Shown in pieces: positions 23,238-35,002 of a stretch of 64,000 nt of DNA (its first letter is position 1; the number at the start of each line of letters is the position of its first letter). The translations under genes and the position numbers were made by a program. Below the pieces are notes generated by a model that was given only the letters and a program-made list of their open reading frames with translations, made no database searches and was not told where the DNA came from. Location of the stretch: positions 2,666,001-2,730,000 of the forward strand of contig CM071591.1 of assembly GCA_036429605.1 (NCBI GenBank), in the 5' to 3' direction. The DNA comes from Cladobotryum mycophilum (taxonomy: Eukaryota; Ascomycota; Sordariomycetes; Hypocreales; Hypocreaceae).

Positions 23238-25635
23238 AATCAGAGGGGGCGCAACGAAAACAAAAGAAAAGAAAATAAAAAATAAAATAAAAAGAAGGGT
23301 GATCGATAGCATTTTACCCGGTGTTGATGGTTTAATAAATTTGGGTTTGAAGAAAAAAACAATAGTCGTCAAATAGGTATGAACAAAAAAAGCCTCGAGG
23401 CTGAATATTTCGATATCGAACCGTTGTCTGATGTTTTGGTCAATGAAACAAGCTGAGCATAAAAACATAAAAAAAGTGCTTGTTCAGCAGGAAAGGAAGA
23501 AAAAGAGACCTGACCAATTATGCACAGGTACGAACGAGTCCAATCAATCGCCCCCTGTGAAACAAAGGCTGCTTGCTGTCTTATTCAATTGAGCAAAGAT
23601 CCAATGGCCCTTGCAGAGAAGGGTGATGCAGGCCTAACCATCCATCCCCTCCCCGGCGCCATCCGCAGCACCCCTGCTCCGCAAGATTGCGACCTTTGTT
23701 TGTGCTAACAATGCACAGGTACAAGTTTGGATATCTGGCATCCCTGTTCCTGCCAGCCTCGCTCTCTCGCAAAACTGGGAGGGCTGGGCTGGGGCTTTTT
23801 CTGGTGGTGATGGTGGGCAGCCTGAATCTCTGAGTGGGTGTGTTGAGAAGTTCCTTTCTGCTGGCTGTATCTGTACATACATACATAGGCAGATGATATC
23901 TACTAGGAACGTCAGGGCTGTATGCATGTGCGCTCTTTATGTACGGCTGTTGCTGCGCCTTTGATGCGCTGTGCTGTTGTCGTGTGTTGTTCTTCCCAGG
24001 GTGATGGATGCACCTTTGATACGTGGTTTTGTTTGCTGCAAATGGTGAGCCAATTGAGTTGCCCGACACCCCAGCACACCCGCCTCTCCCTCCCCCAACG
24101 TACAAGTACCTTTTCAGGAACAACAAAGCAGCGGTGGTTACGATAGCAAATGCGGTAATAGTCGAGATACTTGTACGCTTCACCGACCATCGTGGACGGA
24201 CAGCAAATCGCTAGACAAAGAAAACGTCCCGTCTGTTGTGGAGAAAAGCCGTTTTCCTGCTCCTCCTCCTCCTCGTCCAAGTACTTGTACCTCTTCTCTG
24301 TGTGTTTGGTTGATCTCGACCTTTATGGATGGGTGGGTTGAGTGAGAACAGCCTGAACACCTGAAGAGCCTTGGATGAGAGGAGAAGGTGTTGGACAAGT
24401 ACCAGTACCTCTACCAACCACCTTACTTTCCGACCTGTAAACTGTTGTCGCACTCACACGATACCTCCAACCAAGTATCTTCCAAGGGTCCCCCCAAAAA
24501 GAAAAATCCTACGAGCCAGCGAAACACCATCGCCAAACCTGAACATCTTCAGCGTACAGCTCTTCTTTTCTTCCCTCCCTTCCCCCTCGCTCCGACCTTT
24601 TGGTTTTTTGCGCAATTCTTCTTCCCTTCTCCTGATCTTGGGAATCTTTTTCTCAACTTCACTTCCTCTTCTTGGTGACCCACGCTTGACCAGGGCACTT
24701 GTCTCGCATCCTCGCCCCCCGGTCCACCACCACTCGGCGACGCCCCCTAATAATATACACACCCTCCAAAGCTGCCATTGAGCTTCCCATCCTCTCCTCC
24801 CTCTCCCCCCGGCCGCGGCGTCGTGTTGTCTGGGTCCGTCTGCTCTCTCGCCTCAGTCCGCCCGGGATTACTTTTTTCTTCTTTTACTCTTTTTCTATCC
24901 GTGCATTGGTGCATCGACCGCCAATCCGAGTCGCCTAACAAAAGAGCTGCTTCGCGCCTCCAGCCAGCGAGTAATCGAGCAAGCAAGTTGGTTTTGGTTC
25001 TTCCCCAACCGCAAAGACTTGCCCACCGCGCGACCTTTGTGTGTGCGTTCGCAAGACAGGCACGAGGCGACCTGCTCGTTTCTGGAGCTCTTGACTTTCT
25101 TGGACCATCGGATCCTCTGGCCAGGTCTTAGTCAATACTTTCGACAAACAAATCACCCTCGAAACTGAGTATCCCTCGAGCTCGACCTCGCCTGCTCTCG
25201 TCATTCCTTATTATACACAACTCCTCACCACTGCGGCGTCACTCCTTCTGTTACGATCTTTTTTTCGCGTCCTTCGCTTTTTACGGTTTCAACGACTTCT
25301 CGACTTATATCGCGTTAATAGCACTTCCATCGACACCTCGCGCGCTTTCTGCTTCATCAATCGGTTGTCTAATACGAAGTGTGCCCTTTTTGCTTTTTGG
25401 TTACGACGATTTCGCTTGCATAGCATCTGTCCGTCAGCAACAACTTACGAGAACCGTCCTCGAAAAAACCCTCCAGTTATTACACCGACATTGGGCTCAG
25501 CGACTTGTCCTGCATGGCCTATTAAACCGCGATAATTTAATAACCATTTGTCATATTCGAACACTTAACCGACGACGAGTACATAATTCGACGTTGTTTT
25601 CTTCATCAGCCCCCCTTTATAGAATTTCCATCAGA

Positions 25636-27534
25636 ATGGTTCAAACATCGACAACAGGGCCGACAAGGCTTTGTACGGAACAGCAAAGCCCACCATCGAT
25701 ACGGACTCCTCTGAATTTGAGAAACGCCTCCTTATTACTACTCTCGGCTTTCACGGGCACGGCTACCGCACAACAGTCTGGGAAATGCATTTCATTAAAG
25801 GGGTCAACGGCTTGCCGGGCGTTCCAATCCGGCTCAGTTTTGACGTCCCCGTCATTGATAAACTTCTAGTCAGTTACTGGAATTTCATGATGTTGTTTGC
25901 CTCGAGGCTAACTGATGTGTCAGTCCCTTTCTAGACTTTGTCTCTGATAGACAGTCGTTTGACGACCAGTTGACAAGTTACGTTAAAACATCTTTTGTCA
26001 AAGACAAGTACGACTCCGAGCTACAAGACCCGGCAATGCTCATTGCTAATTATTTAAAAATAGGTATCAGTCGACATTCGGTTGTCATGACATTAATTTC
26101 ACCAATTCTAGCGACATGTATGCGCGCTACTCGACAACTGTAATTTGCAATGCCATTGTTCAAATGTCCATGGCGGGATGCCAGGTAGCGCAACAGGATG
26201 CTCGTCCGGTTTGTGCCGAAACGTGCGCTGAGTTCGCCCAGAGCGAGGCATACATCACGGCCGACAAGGATCTCTGCAACAACCCCAATGGAGATTTGAA
26301 CAAGCTAATACGGGCCGACTTCACTAATTGTGCCCTGCCCGAACAGTCTCTGTCTGGGGGTTGCGTTTCTGGCGTCGACAATGAGCCGGATAACTGTGGT
26401 TTTGGTAACAGCACCATAGGATTGTGCTCTTACTGCGGCGCTGGCGGGATCAACTCAACAGACACTTGTTGTTATAACTCGAACGCTGAAAAGCGCTGCC
26501 AAGGCGTCAAGCTCCCCGTCATCACCGCGACAATGACCTTTACGACGCCCACCGCATCGCCGACGAATCCTGTCCCTGTGGCTAAGAGCGGTTCGGGTGG
26601 TGGTTTGAGTGGCGGTGCGATTGCTGGCATTGTGATAGGTGCACTTGCAGGCGTTGTCATCCTGGCTGCACTTTTGTTCTTCTGTATTGGCATGATGCGG
26701 CGCAGACGTGGTAGTCAGCATGGCAGCATCTTCAACCAGCCATCCCCTGCCCGGAAGGGTCCTCCCATGGCCCATAGCAACCTCTCAGCACCGACAGGGT
26801 ATGAGGTGCTTCCCGGCGGGCGCATTGCTCGCATGTCAGCATTGGAAGGTCATTCTGGCGACTCGCCCTCTCAGCATCATAGCTCCCCATCTGCCAGGGA
26901 AGCCGAGCTTGCCGCCGTTGGCAAGCACTCGGACAATCTATCATCCTCTGAGTTCGGCGGTACTCCTTCACCTGAAATTCCCTACAGCTCTCTTCATGCT
27001 CCTCCTGCCGCATCAAGGAGACAGGCATCACTGTCAAGCAATTCTATACTCCACAGTGAAGGACCGCATTCCCCACGATCAGGAGGTAGTCTCGCTGGTT
27101 TCTCTTCCCCCGGCGTGGGCAGTAACCAGTCTGAGCAACTGCCTTTCTTCAAGGATTACTACTCCCAGGATGATATCCATCCTGGTGACAAGGTAGCTGT
27201 TCTCTGGGCATACCAGCCTCGTGCGGTAGATGAATTCGCTCTCGAGCGAGGTGATATGCTCAAGGTTGTAGGCATTTGGGACGATGGCTGGGCCACCGGT
27301 CACCTGGTTGACCAGCGAGCAGACGAGTGGGAATCACGAAGAAGAGTGCAAAGAGATAGCGGTGTATCCAACACATCGGGTGCTAGGGACACTTCACCCG
27401 ACGGACACGGTGATCTAAAGGCATTCCCCTTGGTGTGCGTCTGCTTGCCGGACCACTGGCGAAAGACAATAGAAGGCGGCGATGGGTCAACAGACACTGC
27501 TGCTAGTGCTCTTGGCCACTCAGCCTTGTCATGA
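25636..27534 (+). CDS. Single-pass membrane protein with cytoplasmic SH3 domain
   Basis: Exons 25636-25868, 25924-26007 and 26064-27534, with introns 25869-25923 and 26008-26063, giving 595 residues. A hydrophobic segment (about 29-46, NASLLLLSAFTGTATA) is a likely signal peptide. The ectodomain (about 47-270) is rich in cysteine, including VCAETCAEF and STDTCCYNSNAEKRC. A Gly/Ala-rich transmembrane helix (about 287-313, AIAGIVIGALAGVVILAALL) leads to the basic stop-transfer MMRRRRG. A long Ser/Pro-rich cytoplasmic region ends in an SH3 domain (about 478-560, KVAVLWAYQPRAVDEFALERG, GIWDDGWATG, CVCLPDHW). The order resembles fungal surface proteins of the Fus1/Sho1 kind with cortical signalling roles; specific orthology and partners are not known. 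The start follows a very long CT-rich leader; an in-frame CTG/TTG-type extension upstream is not credible. Confidence 0.85.
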
Positions 27535-28886
27535 CAGAACATCGCCCGGATGCGACACTATAATTCTTGAATACGGCCTGGTGCTATCAACTTGGCTACA
27601 ATGGTGTCGAATTTTTGTCAGCCCGTGGCTGAGACGACACATGCTGCAGCATTATACGCATGCCTCAAAAGACACATAAGCCACTGTTGGAAATGCAGGA
27701 ACCATGCCAGGTGTATTGATGCGCGACGGCAGCGCCGCGTTTTCTAATGATACCATACGCCTCATGTCTTGTTTTGCTGTTTTTTGTGTTTTTTTTGGAC
27801 GACCAACATAATTCCATTCGATGTTGCATCACAACAGACCAACTGCTGCGTCACTAGACTGACCGAGAGGACCAGTCTCTTTGCCAATGTCAATGACGTG
27901 AGCAGCCTTGATGAAGTTTATGAGATGCCCTTCTTGGTTACATGGCTGATTGGCAACTGTCCACGTCATGCTTCAATGTCCCGTGCGTTTATACCCAGTA
28001 AGAGGAGGCGATGGAGTTTCATATCACTTTTGTGGAGTATGGAGTGAAAGGAAGAAGGGGCATATTTAATCTTGAAACTTTTTTTGTTTTTGGCTGAGCT
28101 TCATTTTTGAGCGAGCGCAAGATGATTTGCAGAGCACTTTGATTATTCGTGAGGACAAGATTGGTGACCGACGAGGAAGAGAGAGGGGGTGTTGGAGGAT
28201 GAAAGAAGAGGAGGAGGAGGAGGATGAAGGAGATTCAAAAGCATATTGCCCTGCCTGTTTATACGAGGCATCACCTAGGTATGGACATACATAAAGGGGA
28301 CTTCCTCTATAATTTATTTCCCTAGGTAGTTTCGATAGCAAAAAATGGCCTTTTGATACTACGTTTGCCCCTATTCGTGATATGCCGTGGTGGAAGTGCG
28401 TGATGGGAGCGAGTAGATGTATGCTCTTGATGTGGATTGTCTCGGAGAATTTTAAATTTTTTTTTGGTATTCTATCAAGACGTCTACTGATTCCGGCCCG
28501 TGATGGACGATATATCACGGTTTGAACTGCTTGTTTGATAGTTGTTTTTGGCGTATTGTTGACTTTGAGAACTCACCGAGTATTAGGCGGTGTGTTCGGT
28601 GTGAACCTCCCCCCACCGCGGGGTCCCTATTTCGCGGGGCAACCCCCTTGCTTCGCAGACTCTCAGGCCCGAAAAGAGAAGAAACAACACCAAAAATTCC
28701 AGGCTTAGTCTTGTAAAGCCAGCCTTTGTTTTATGCCCAAAATCCAGCAGATCTTCTTTTTCTTCTTCTTTCTTTCTTTCTTTTCGTCCTTTAGCACATA
28801 GATTTTGTCTTTTCTCAATCACCTTTTCCCTTTTCTCTTTCTTCTTCTTCTTCTTCTTCTTCTAGAGAGGAGGGAAAAACATCATC
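27535..28886. other. Intergenic: SH3-gene 3' flank and DcpS promoter
   Basis: No gene was recognised. About 28610-28640 is GC-rich, with CCGCGGGG and GCGGGGCA, the latter matching one arm of the TYW1-leader inverted repeat. A CTT repeat (28838-28863) sits just before the DcpS start. Confidence 0.55.
28838..28863 (+). repeat. CTT repeat in DcpS leader
   Basis: About eight CTT units within a pyrimidine-rich leader, ending 24 bases before the DcpS start codon. Confidence 0.85.
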
Positions 28887-30041
28887 ATGGCAGAAGACCT
28901 CAAGGCCAGGGCCGAGGCAGCCGTGCCCAACTTTAAGCTCCTACGCGTACTCAACCAAGGTAAACCCCAATAACCCCCCAATAACCTAAACTCTCACCAC
29001 CCACTTCTCTTTATATGCGGGAGCACTACTGCTACCACTGCTGCTGCTGCTACTACTATTATATAACGACGGGAAAGCTTCTAACCCGTAGCCTTTATAG
29101 ACCAAGCCGGTCGCCGCTCCTCCCTCTATGGCACAATCGACGACCAACCCGCCGTCCTCGTCGTCGAGCGCGCCCCATTTCCCACGTCCGAGGCGTACCT
29201 CGCCTCGCTGCCTTCTTCCCTCTCCCGGCTGCGCAACCTAGGTGCGAATGACATCTATAGCTGGAGCATGGCCCGCGCCGGCGGGGTAGATACGGACATT
29301 GCTACATCATCAGGCGGGAATGGCCAAGAAGGAGGCGACATTGGCTTCTTTGCGGACCTCAAGATCAACCTGATTTACCCCTGCACGGAGACGCACATCA
29401 AGAAATATAGCAAGCAGGGCGTGCGCTTCGTCACAGAGACACCCGAGATCTACAGAGACTACATCAGGCCGTACATGCAAGCGAAGCGAGAACAAGGAAG
29501 ACTCAATTGGGTATTCAACATCATAGAGGGCAAGAAAGAGGTGGAAGACGTTATATACAGAACCAAGCTCGGTGAGGCGGGCGACGAGGGATTCCTCCTC
29601 CTTCCGGACCTTAACTGGGATCGCAAGACACTGGATGCGCTGCACTTGCTTGCGCTGGTGGAGCGGCGCGACATTTGGTCGTTGAGGGATCTCAAGAAAA
29701 AGCATATTCCCTGGCTACTGCACATGAAAGAGAAGCTCGTATCTGCCATAGTAAAGACGTACCCGTCTATTGAGGCCGACCAGCTGAAGCTATATGTTCA
29801 TTACCAGCCAACATATTACCACCTCCATATACACATTGTACACGTTGCGCTCGAGGCGGGGGCGACACAGGCGACGGGCAAAGCCGTGGGCCTGGACAGT
29901 ATAATAGAGACATTAAAGGTCATGGGAGGAGACGAAGAAGCGGGCATGGATGCGTTATCTATGCATTATACACTAGGCGAGGCGAGCGAGTTATGGACGG
30001 AGGTGTATGAGCCAATCAAGAGTGGTAAAGTTTCTCAATAG
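28887..30041 (+). CDS. DCS1: Scavenger mRNA decapping enzyme DcpS
   Basis: HIT-family pyrophosphatase that hydrolyses the m7G cap left after 3'-5' mRNA decay. Exon 1 is 28887-28959, the intron 28960-29100 and exon 2 29101-30041, giving 337 residues, the normal length. The N-terminal dimer domain includes RSSLYGTIDDQPAVLVVE and NDIYSWSMA. The C-terminal HIT domain shows LPDLNWD and the triad HLHIHIVH with His265, His267 and His269. The start lies in a good context (atcATGG). Its last 26 bases overlap the end of the GILT-type gene on the other strand, so the two transcripts must overlap in antisense at their 3' ends. Confidence 0.94.
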
Positions 30042-30917
30042 CGAGAACAAGGTCGTTGACGCTGGAGCCGTGAGGGCAGTCTTTCCACGCTCCGCCGTCG
30101 CGGATGCAGTAGATTTCACCATTGAGGCGGATTGTCGCACTGATTGTTACTCCGGCCTTTGCATCTCTTTGTTAGTACATAGATAATGGCATAATCGATT
30201 TCATTGGCAGGACATACCTCGGATGTTCGCTTGATGCTGGACCGCAGCAAGTCAAGTCCGTGAGCACCGTCGTCGCTAGCGGCGCAATTATTGAGCTCCT
30301 CGATTGAAATGGCGTGCTCAAGGGCACAGTCAGCGATGAGGCTGCGGTCGGGAATGGCCTGGTATTCTCTGGAGAGGCACATGACGAAGCCAAGGTTGAT
30401 CTTGGGGTCGGGATATAGCTCTCGGGCGCAGAGCTCGATAATATTACCCATGCACTCGGATGAGCCATGTTTGCAGCTGACGCCATCGTTGGCGGTGGGT
30501 CTAGGAAGCGTGAGTTTGAAATGGGTTTTGGGTGCTGATATGGGGGGTTCGACTTACGTGCCGATGTAGGAGAGAGTAAAATCGACCTTCTCCCAGACGC
30601 GTTGCATGACGGGGATAACGAGTAGCTGGAGGGCATCCTGAAGATGGGGTAGTTAGCGCCGTAGACTGCATGTGCCGCCATATGGTCTAATGGCCTTTGT
30701 TGGAGTGAGTACGAACCCTGGCGTCTGGACATTTGCTCATGATGTGAGCCTCCAACGGGACGCGGCCGGCTATGTTGTATGAATCATCGGTGTTCTTCAT
30801 CAGGCCCGGGACGCTGCCGTGAGAATAGGCATTGGCGCTCAAGATGTTATGGCCTAGGCTGAAGGCGAGGAGCGTCGACATCAGCCGGCGGCCAAAGGTG
30901 GCGTATTTCCCTTGCAT
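30016..30917 (-). CDS. GILT-family (thiol reductase-like) secreted protein
   Basis: Four exons on the minus strand: 30917-30717, 30637-30558, 30500-30218 and 30156-30016, giving 234 residues. A hydrophobic N-terminus (MSTLLAFSLGHNILSANA) follows a basic start, consistent with a signal anchor or signal peptide. The GILT signature CKHGSSECMGNIIELC fits CQHGX2ECX2NX4C, with Lys for Gln. The thioredoxin-like start reads SKCPDARDALQLL: the first cysteine of the active motif is present, but I see no second cysteine nearby, whereas relatives I know of have CPDARDC. Redox activity is therefore uncertain. The first intron begins GTTCGT, a weak but acceptable donor. The last 26 bases overlap DcpS on the plus strand. 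Expected location: the secretory pathway or vacuole. Confidence 0.86.
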
Positions 30918-33309
30918 GGTGATGAGAGAGGGGCGGATAGATATAAACCGAGTACTGAAGATGAATTCAAACGTAAAGGTTGAGTCTGAAGCTTAAAAAA
31001 AGAAGTAGAAATAAGAAGGCAATGTTTGTGTTGCTGCAGCTTCGATGTTGGTGATTGGTGTTGAAGCTTGCGGGATGGAGCTCTGGAGCGGCGTCATTAT
31101 GTATTGGTATGTGCAAATGGGGTTATGCCGGATGCGGGCAAGTGTGGTGGTAGTCTGGGCTGGAAATGGAATGTGGGTCTAGTCTATCTCAGAAGGAGCC
31201 ACGGGACCCTGATTCCCCTGATGTCAGAGGTTGGTCGATGTCGATATCTTGAGATGTCTGAGTCGCACCACGAACTTTAGCCTATCTACAAGAAAAATAA
31301 GACAATCAACTATCCAGGCCTTGTTGAAACATCATGTTCTTATGTAACCTCGTTATTTCCATATCATCCTCGAGAAATCCTTTAATCACTGCGGGATCTC
31401 TAGATTTCCGATTTTTGGAGGGCTGTCTCTTGATATTTGCAAGGTCTGGGTTCTATATCTTGTCACAAGACCCTCGCCTTGAAATATTCATTCTTCGCAT
31501 TTAAAACACTACGTACCGAATAGCCTATTCAGACATACGTCAAGGGACTTATGGATGGAATATGCTAACACGACTCAAACCAAGTGAAGGAAGTTTCAGC
31601 ACGACCAGTGATTCTTCTCAGGAACTGTGATACGATACCTTGATCAACAGCGAGTAGTGAAGCGAGCTTCATGTCTTCTCTTGACTTGCTATTAGCTGCT
31701 AGGTAGACTAACAGGAATTACCCGAATAGGCGGTGGATCAGATGAGGAGTTAGACTCTCGGCATGTTCCTAAACGACCAATCCTTTAGGCCAACGACCAC
31801 GACAACTTTATTTATAGAACGGAATTTCTATCAACCTTATTTCCTAGCATCATCGCAAGGTCCGGTCTGGGCTAACATCATCACAGAGCCATTCCAAGTT
31901 ACTCTCCTTACCAGTGCAGTGTCGAGCATTCGGGCTAAAGCGAGCATTACAGTGTTCAAAGTTGGTAAAGAGCTAAGGCATGTGTCGACACCTATCGAGT
32001 GTGAATGTTACCGTGGCTTCGTCACATAGCGGTCTAGGGAAGCCCGATAACATATGGAATAACACAATGCCGCCACTCAAGAGGGCATCTTCATTGCCGA
32101 GGGGAACGGAAACTTGATACAATCCAGAAGCCCTATACCTGGTTGGTGCAGAGTTTGGCCTGGTTGCATCGGTGCAGCCGGCGCATGCTGAGCACATGCA
32201 AGAGCATGTGTCGTCTTCTGTCATGAAAAAGAAAACAATTGATCAACTTGCTGAGGTGTCTCCAGGGATGATCATGTCTGGAGATGATGTATTATGAGGA
32301 ATGGAAGAAAGGGACGCTGAATGGCTGCCGAATTTCATGTGCAATGGGCGGGCGGATGAATTCCTAGACGAGGATAGGAATTCATTCATGAGAGAAGCTG
32401 GGCCAAAACAAGACGGCGAATCATAGTGATCCTTGAAAGGCAGCACGTTGTGATTCTCATTGTGAGGCGATGGATGCCTCGGTAGTGATGGTGAGAATGA
32501 AACCTTTTTGCGACAGAATTTGTAAAAGAAAAGAACAACCGTTTGTGTTTCACAAACCTTCTTACGCTGCCCTATAATGCGGACCATCTGATTTGCAGAA
32601 CTCCATGCAATAAGATCTGAATGTTATAGCCTAAATGGCCGCCTTATCTGAAATAATAGGGCCGAGTTTAAGAGCTGACGGTTGCTTGGCGCTTATTAGA
32701 AGGCATCCAATGTAGATAATTGCTGTGAGGAAGTGGAAGTGGAGGTGAAAGACGGTTAACAGACGCTGTGAACCGCTGTCGTAACCTGTAGTTAAAATAT
32801 CAATATGTGGAATTATATTTCTATTCTGTCCCATGAGGGGCTGCATGACCCAAAAGACATAGTAAAAGACTCATCATCATTGACACTGGCATCATTTCGA
32901 GTCTTTCAGAAGCCCATTATCTATCTACATGTATCTATCCATCCCACTCTGAAACCGAAACTTAACCTGACGGTAGCCTGAAGCCTACAACTGCAGCGAC
33001 CGGTTTTTTTAGTGGGCTCTTACAGTGGCTCAGACCCCTAAAAGCCCCAACGCCGTAGCGGGTGTGATGGATGCTGCATCACCTGCGAGTTACTTCCAAT
33101 CACGGTAAATGACCCTATCGTTAGAGAGCACGAACTACGCTGCTGCCTCGGCCAAATCCGTGTCTTTTTTCTTTTTTCTTTCTTCCCTTTCAGGAACATC
33201 ATCTTTTTTTTTTTTTAAAAACCCCTTCACCTGGCGAACTATTCGAAAGTAATCGAGTTATGAAACTTGTTCCTTTGTCAACTAGTTAGTTCAGCGTATA
33301 AAAAAAATC
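30918..33309. other. 2.4-kb divergent intergenic region
   Basis: Lies between the starts of the GILT-type gene and the hexokinase-like gene. No coding region was recognised. A T12 run (about 33206-33217) and an A7 run directly before the hexokinase start are present. Confidence 0.5.
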
Positions 33310-35002
33310 ATGGCCTCTCAAGCCCCTCTTTCTTCTCTAAATAGGTTCCTGGAACCCTTCAACATCGACGTGGACACTTGTCATGCCCTCTCGGAACGCT
33401 TCCTCCAAAACTTTGCGCATTTAGCGGCAGAGTCCAAGGATCAGTTTTTGCCTACCCCGATATCCGAATCGATCCTCAGACCGGTTGCTGAGCGAGGTCA
33501 GGGACGGTAAGGATCCCGTGTTTTGTGCATCTCTCTCTGGTGGCTTTGGGCTGGAACACCGCCCAACAACAGAGCTTCAAGCGTATGAGGAGGGCTAACA
33601 TGAGTTTGCAGGCACCTAGCCATAGATATGTGAGGAACAACGCACCTGGTGAGATGATGCATAAAGATACTGACATGCTTCTAGCGGAGGGACGAATCTG
33701 AGAGTTGGCTTTGTTGAGCTACATGGAACGGCAGAGGATGCGTCAAATCACTCTGGCCAGGTGCAGCGTCTTCTCGAGAAATCATGGCCCATTGCCAACC
33801 ACTTGAAAAACGACAACGCAGACAGTCTCTTTGACTGGATCGGAAAGTGTATCGCCGAGGTTGTTGAGGACGGAACCAAAACGTTGGAGCTTCCCAAGGA
33901 CAAACCTGTGTCTCTTGGAGTCACCTTTAGCTTTCCCATGGTGCAGAAATCGGTCTCTCAGGCGACCCTCATGTCCATGGGCAAAGGATTTGCTCTCCCT
34001 GAAAGCATGGACCTTGGGTCTCGTCTTGAGGAGGGATATGCCAAGTTCCGGCACGACAGCCTCCCGCCGCTCAAGGTCACTGCCATTGCAAACGATTCCG
34101 TCTCCACCTTGGTATCCTTTATCTTCAACTACGACGGCAGAGAGACTCAGCGTGCGGCCATGGGATTGATTCTGGGAACTGGTTCTAACGCCACAGTTCC
34201 CCTGAAGCTGAGCCTATTGCACCCCAGCAAACGGCCCGAGGTCGTCAGTGTCCTACCGGGAGAGAGCCTCGAGAATGCCACGATTGCAGTCAACACCGAG
34301 TGGAGCATAAACGGCACGGCACCGCCGCTGAGGGAGCTGGGGCTTATTTCCAAGTGGGACGACGTGCTCTCTGCGCAAAACGAGACTCCTGGATTCCAAC
34401 CGCTGGAATATATGACGGCGGGGAGATATTTGGGAGAGCTTGGGAGGATAATGTTGATGGACTATATGACGAGTATTTTGGATATCCCCGCCGAGACGTT
34501 GCCATCAAAGCTGCTCGGGAAGCATAACATGACGACGACCTTCCTCAGCCACTATAAGCCTTTGGAGCCGGCGAGCCTCTTGACGAAACTCGAACAGGAA
34601 TTCCCAGAGTCAACTGGTGCGTCCGGATTCAAATGGACCGAAGAAGTAGCTGTGGCGTTGTATCACATCGCCAAGGCCATCGAAGTTCGAGCTGCCGGAA
34701 TCATTGCGGCTGCCATCTTGGCTTTACTGACCTTGGCCGAAGAAATTCCCGCGGGCGAATCACCAGCGAGTGAAGGCCTAGCAACTCAAGAGCTCGGTGT
34801 GGGCTACACAGGCGGCTGCATTGTTCACTTCCAAGACTACTTGGTCGACTGCCAGAGCTTCGTTGATCAGTTGGTGACTCGAAAATTTGGTGATAATGGG
34901 CCCTTGCGTGTAGTTCTGAGCCCTTGCCACGATGGCGGCGTCACGGGAGCGGGCATCCTGGTGGCAGCAGAAGCATCTTCGAGCAAACAGAGCGAAGCAT
35001 AA
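33310..35002 (+). CDS. Atypical hexokinase (HxkC/XprF-like)
   Basis: Three exons: 33310-33506, an 18-base micro-exon 33612-33629, and 33685-35002, giving 510 residues. The micro-exon encodes the end of the phosphate-1 strand, so the joined product reads RHLAIDIGGTNLRVGFVEL, as in true hexokinases. The sugar-binding TFSFPM and MGKGFALPESMDLG, the catalytic-Asp region IANDSVSTLVS, GLILGTGSNAT and NTEWSING are recognisable but diverged from the usual NDTVGTL, GTGTNGAY and NMEWGAF. The C-terminal nucleotide-site segment LSPCHDGGVTGAGILVAA is also altered. This set resembles the regulatory hexokinase-like proteins of Aspergillus that affect protease and carbon control rather than the housekeeping enzymes. 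Loss of catalytic activity is an inference. Confidence 0.86.
33612..33629 (+). other. 18-base micro-exon of the hexokinase-like gene
   Basis: Flanked by intron 33507-33611 (donor GTAAGG, acceptor TGCAG) and intron 33630-33684 (donor GTGAGG, acceptor TCTAG). It adds six codons' worth of the nucleotide-binding strand with phase 2 on both sides. Skipping it would remove HLAID from LAIDIGGTN while keeping the frame. Confidence 0.8.

Larger units (their letters stand above)
20449..25635. other. 5.2-kb gene-free region with simple repeats
   Basis: No recognisable protein family or plausible exon series on either strand. It holds several microsatellites (TA, AAT, GGAT), two exact copies of the TACGGAGTA motif (21499-21507 and, reversed, 22070-22078), many long G and A runs, and in its last kilobase (about 24470-25630) a CT-rich stretch that probably forms the promoter and long 5' leader of the SH3 membrane protein. 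An unannotated non-coding transcript is possible but not shown. Confidence 0.5.

Noticed and set aside
23581..24183. 200-codon minus-strand open frame in the 5.2-kb region
   Set aside because: Low-complexity, no motif, no plausible splice partners and no conserved look.
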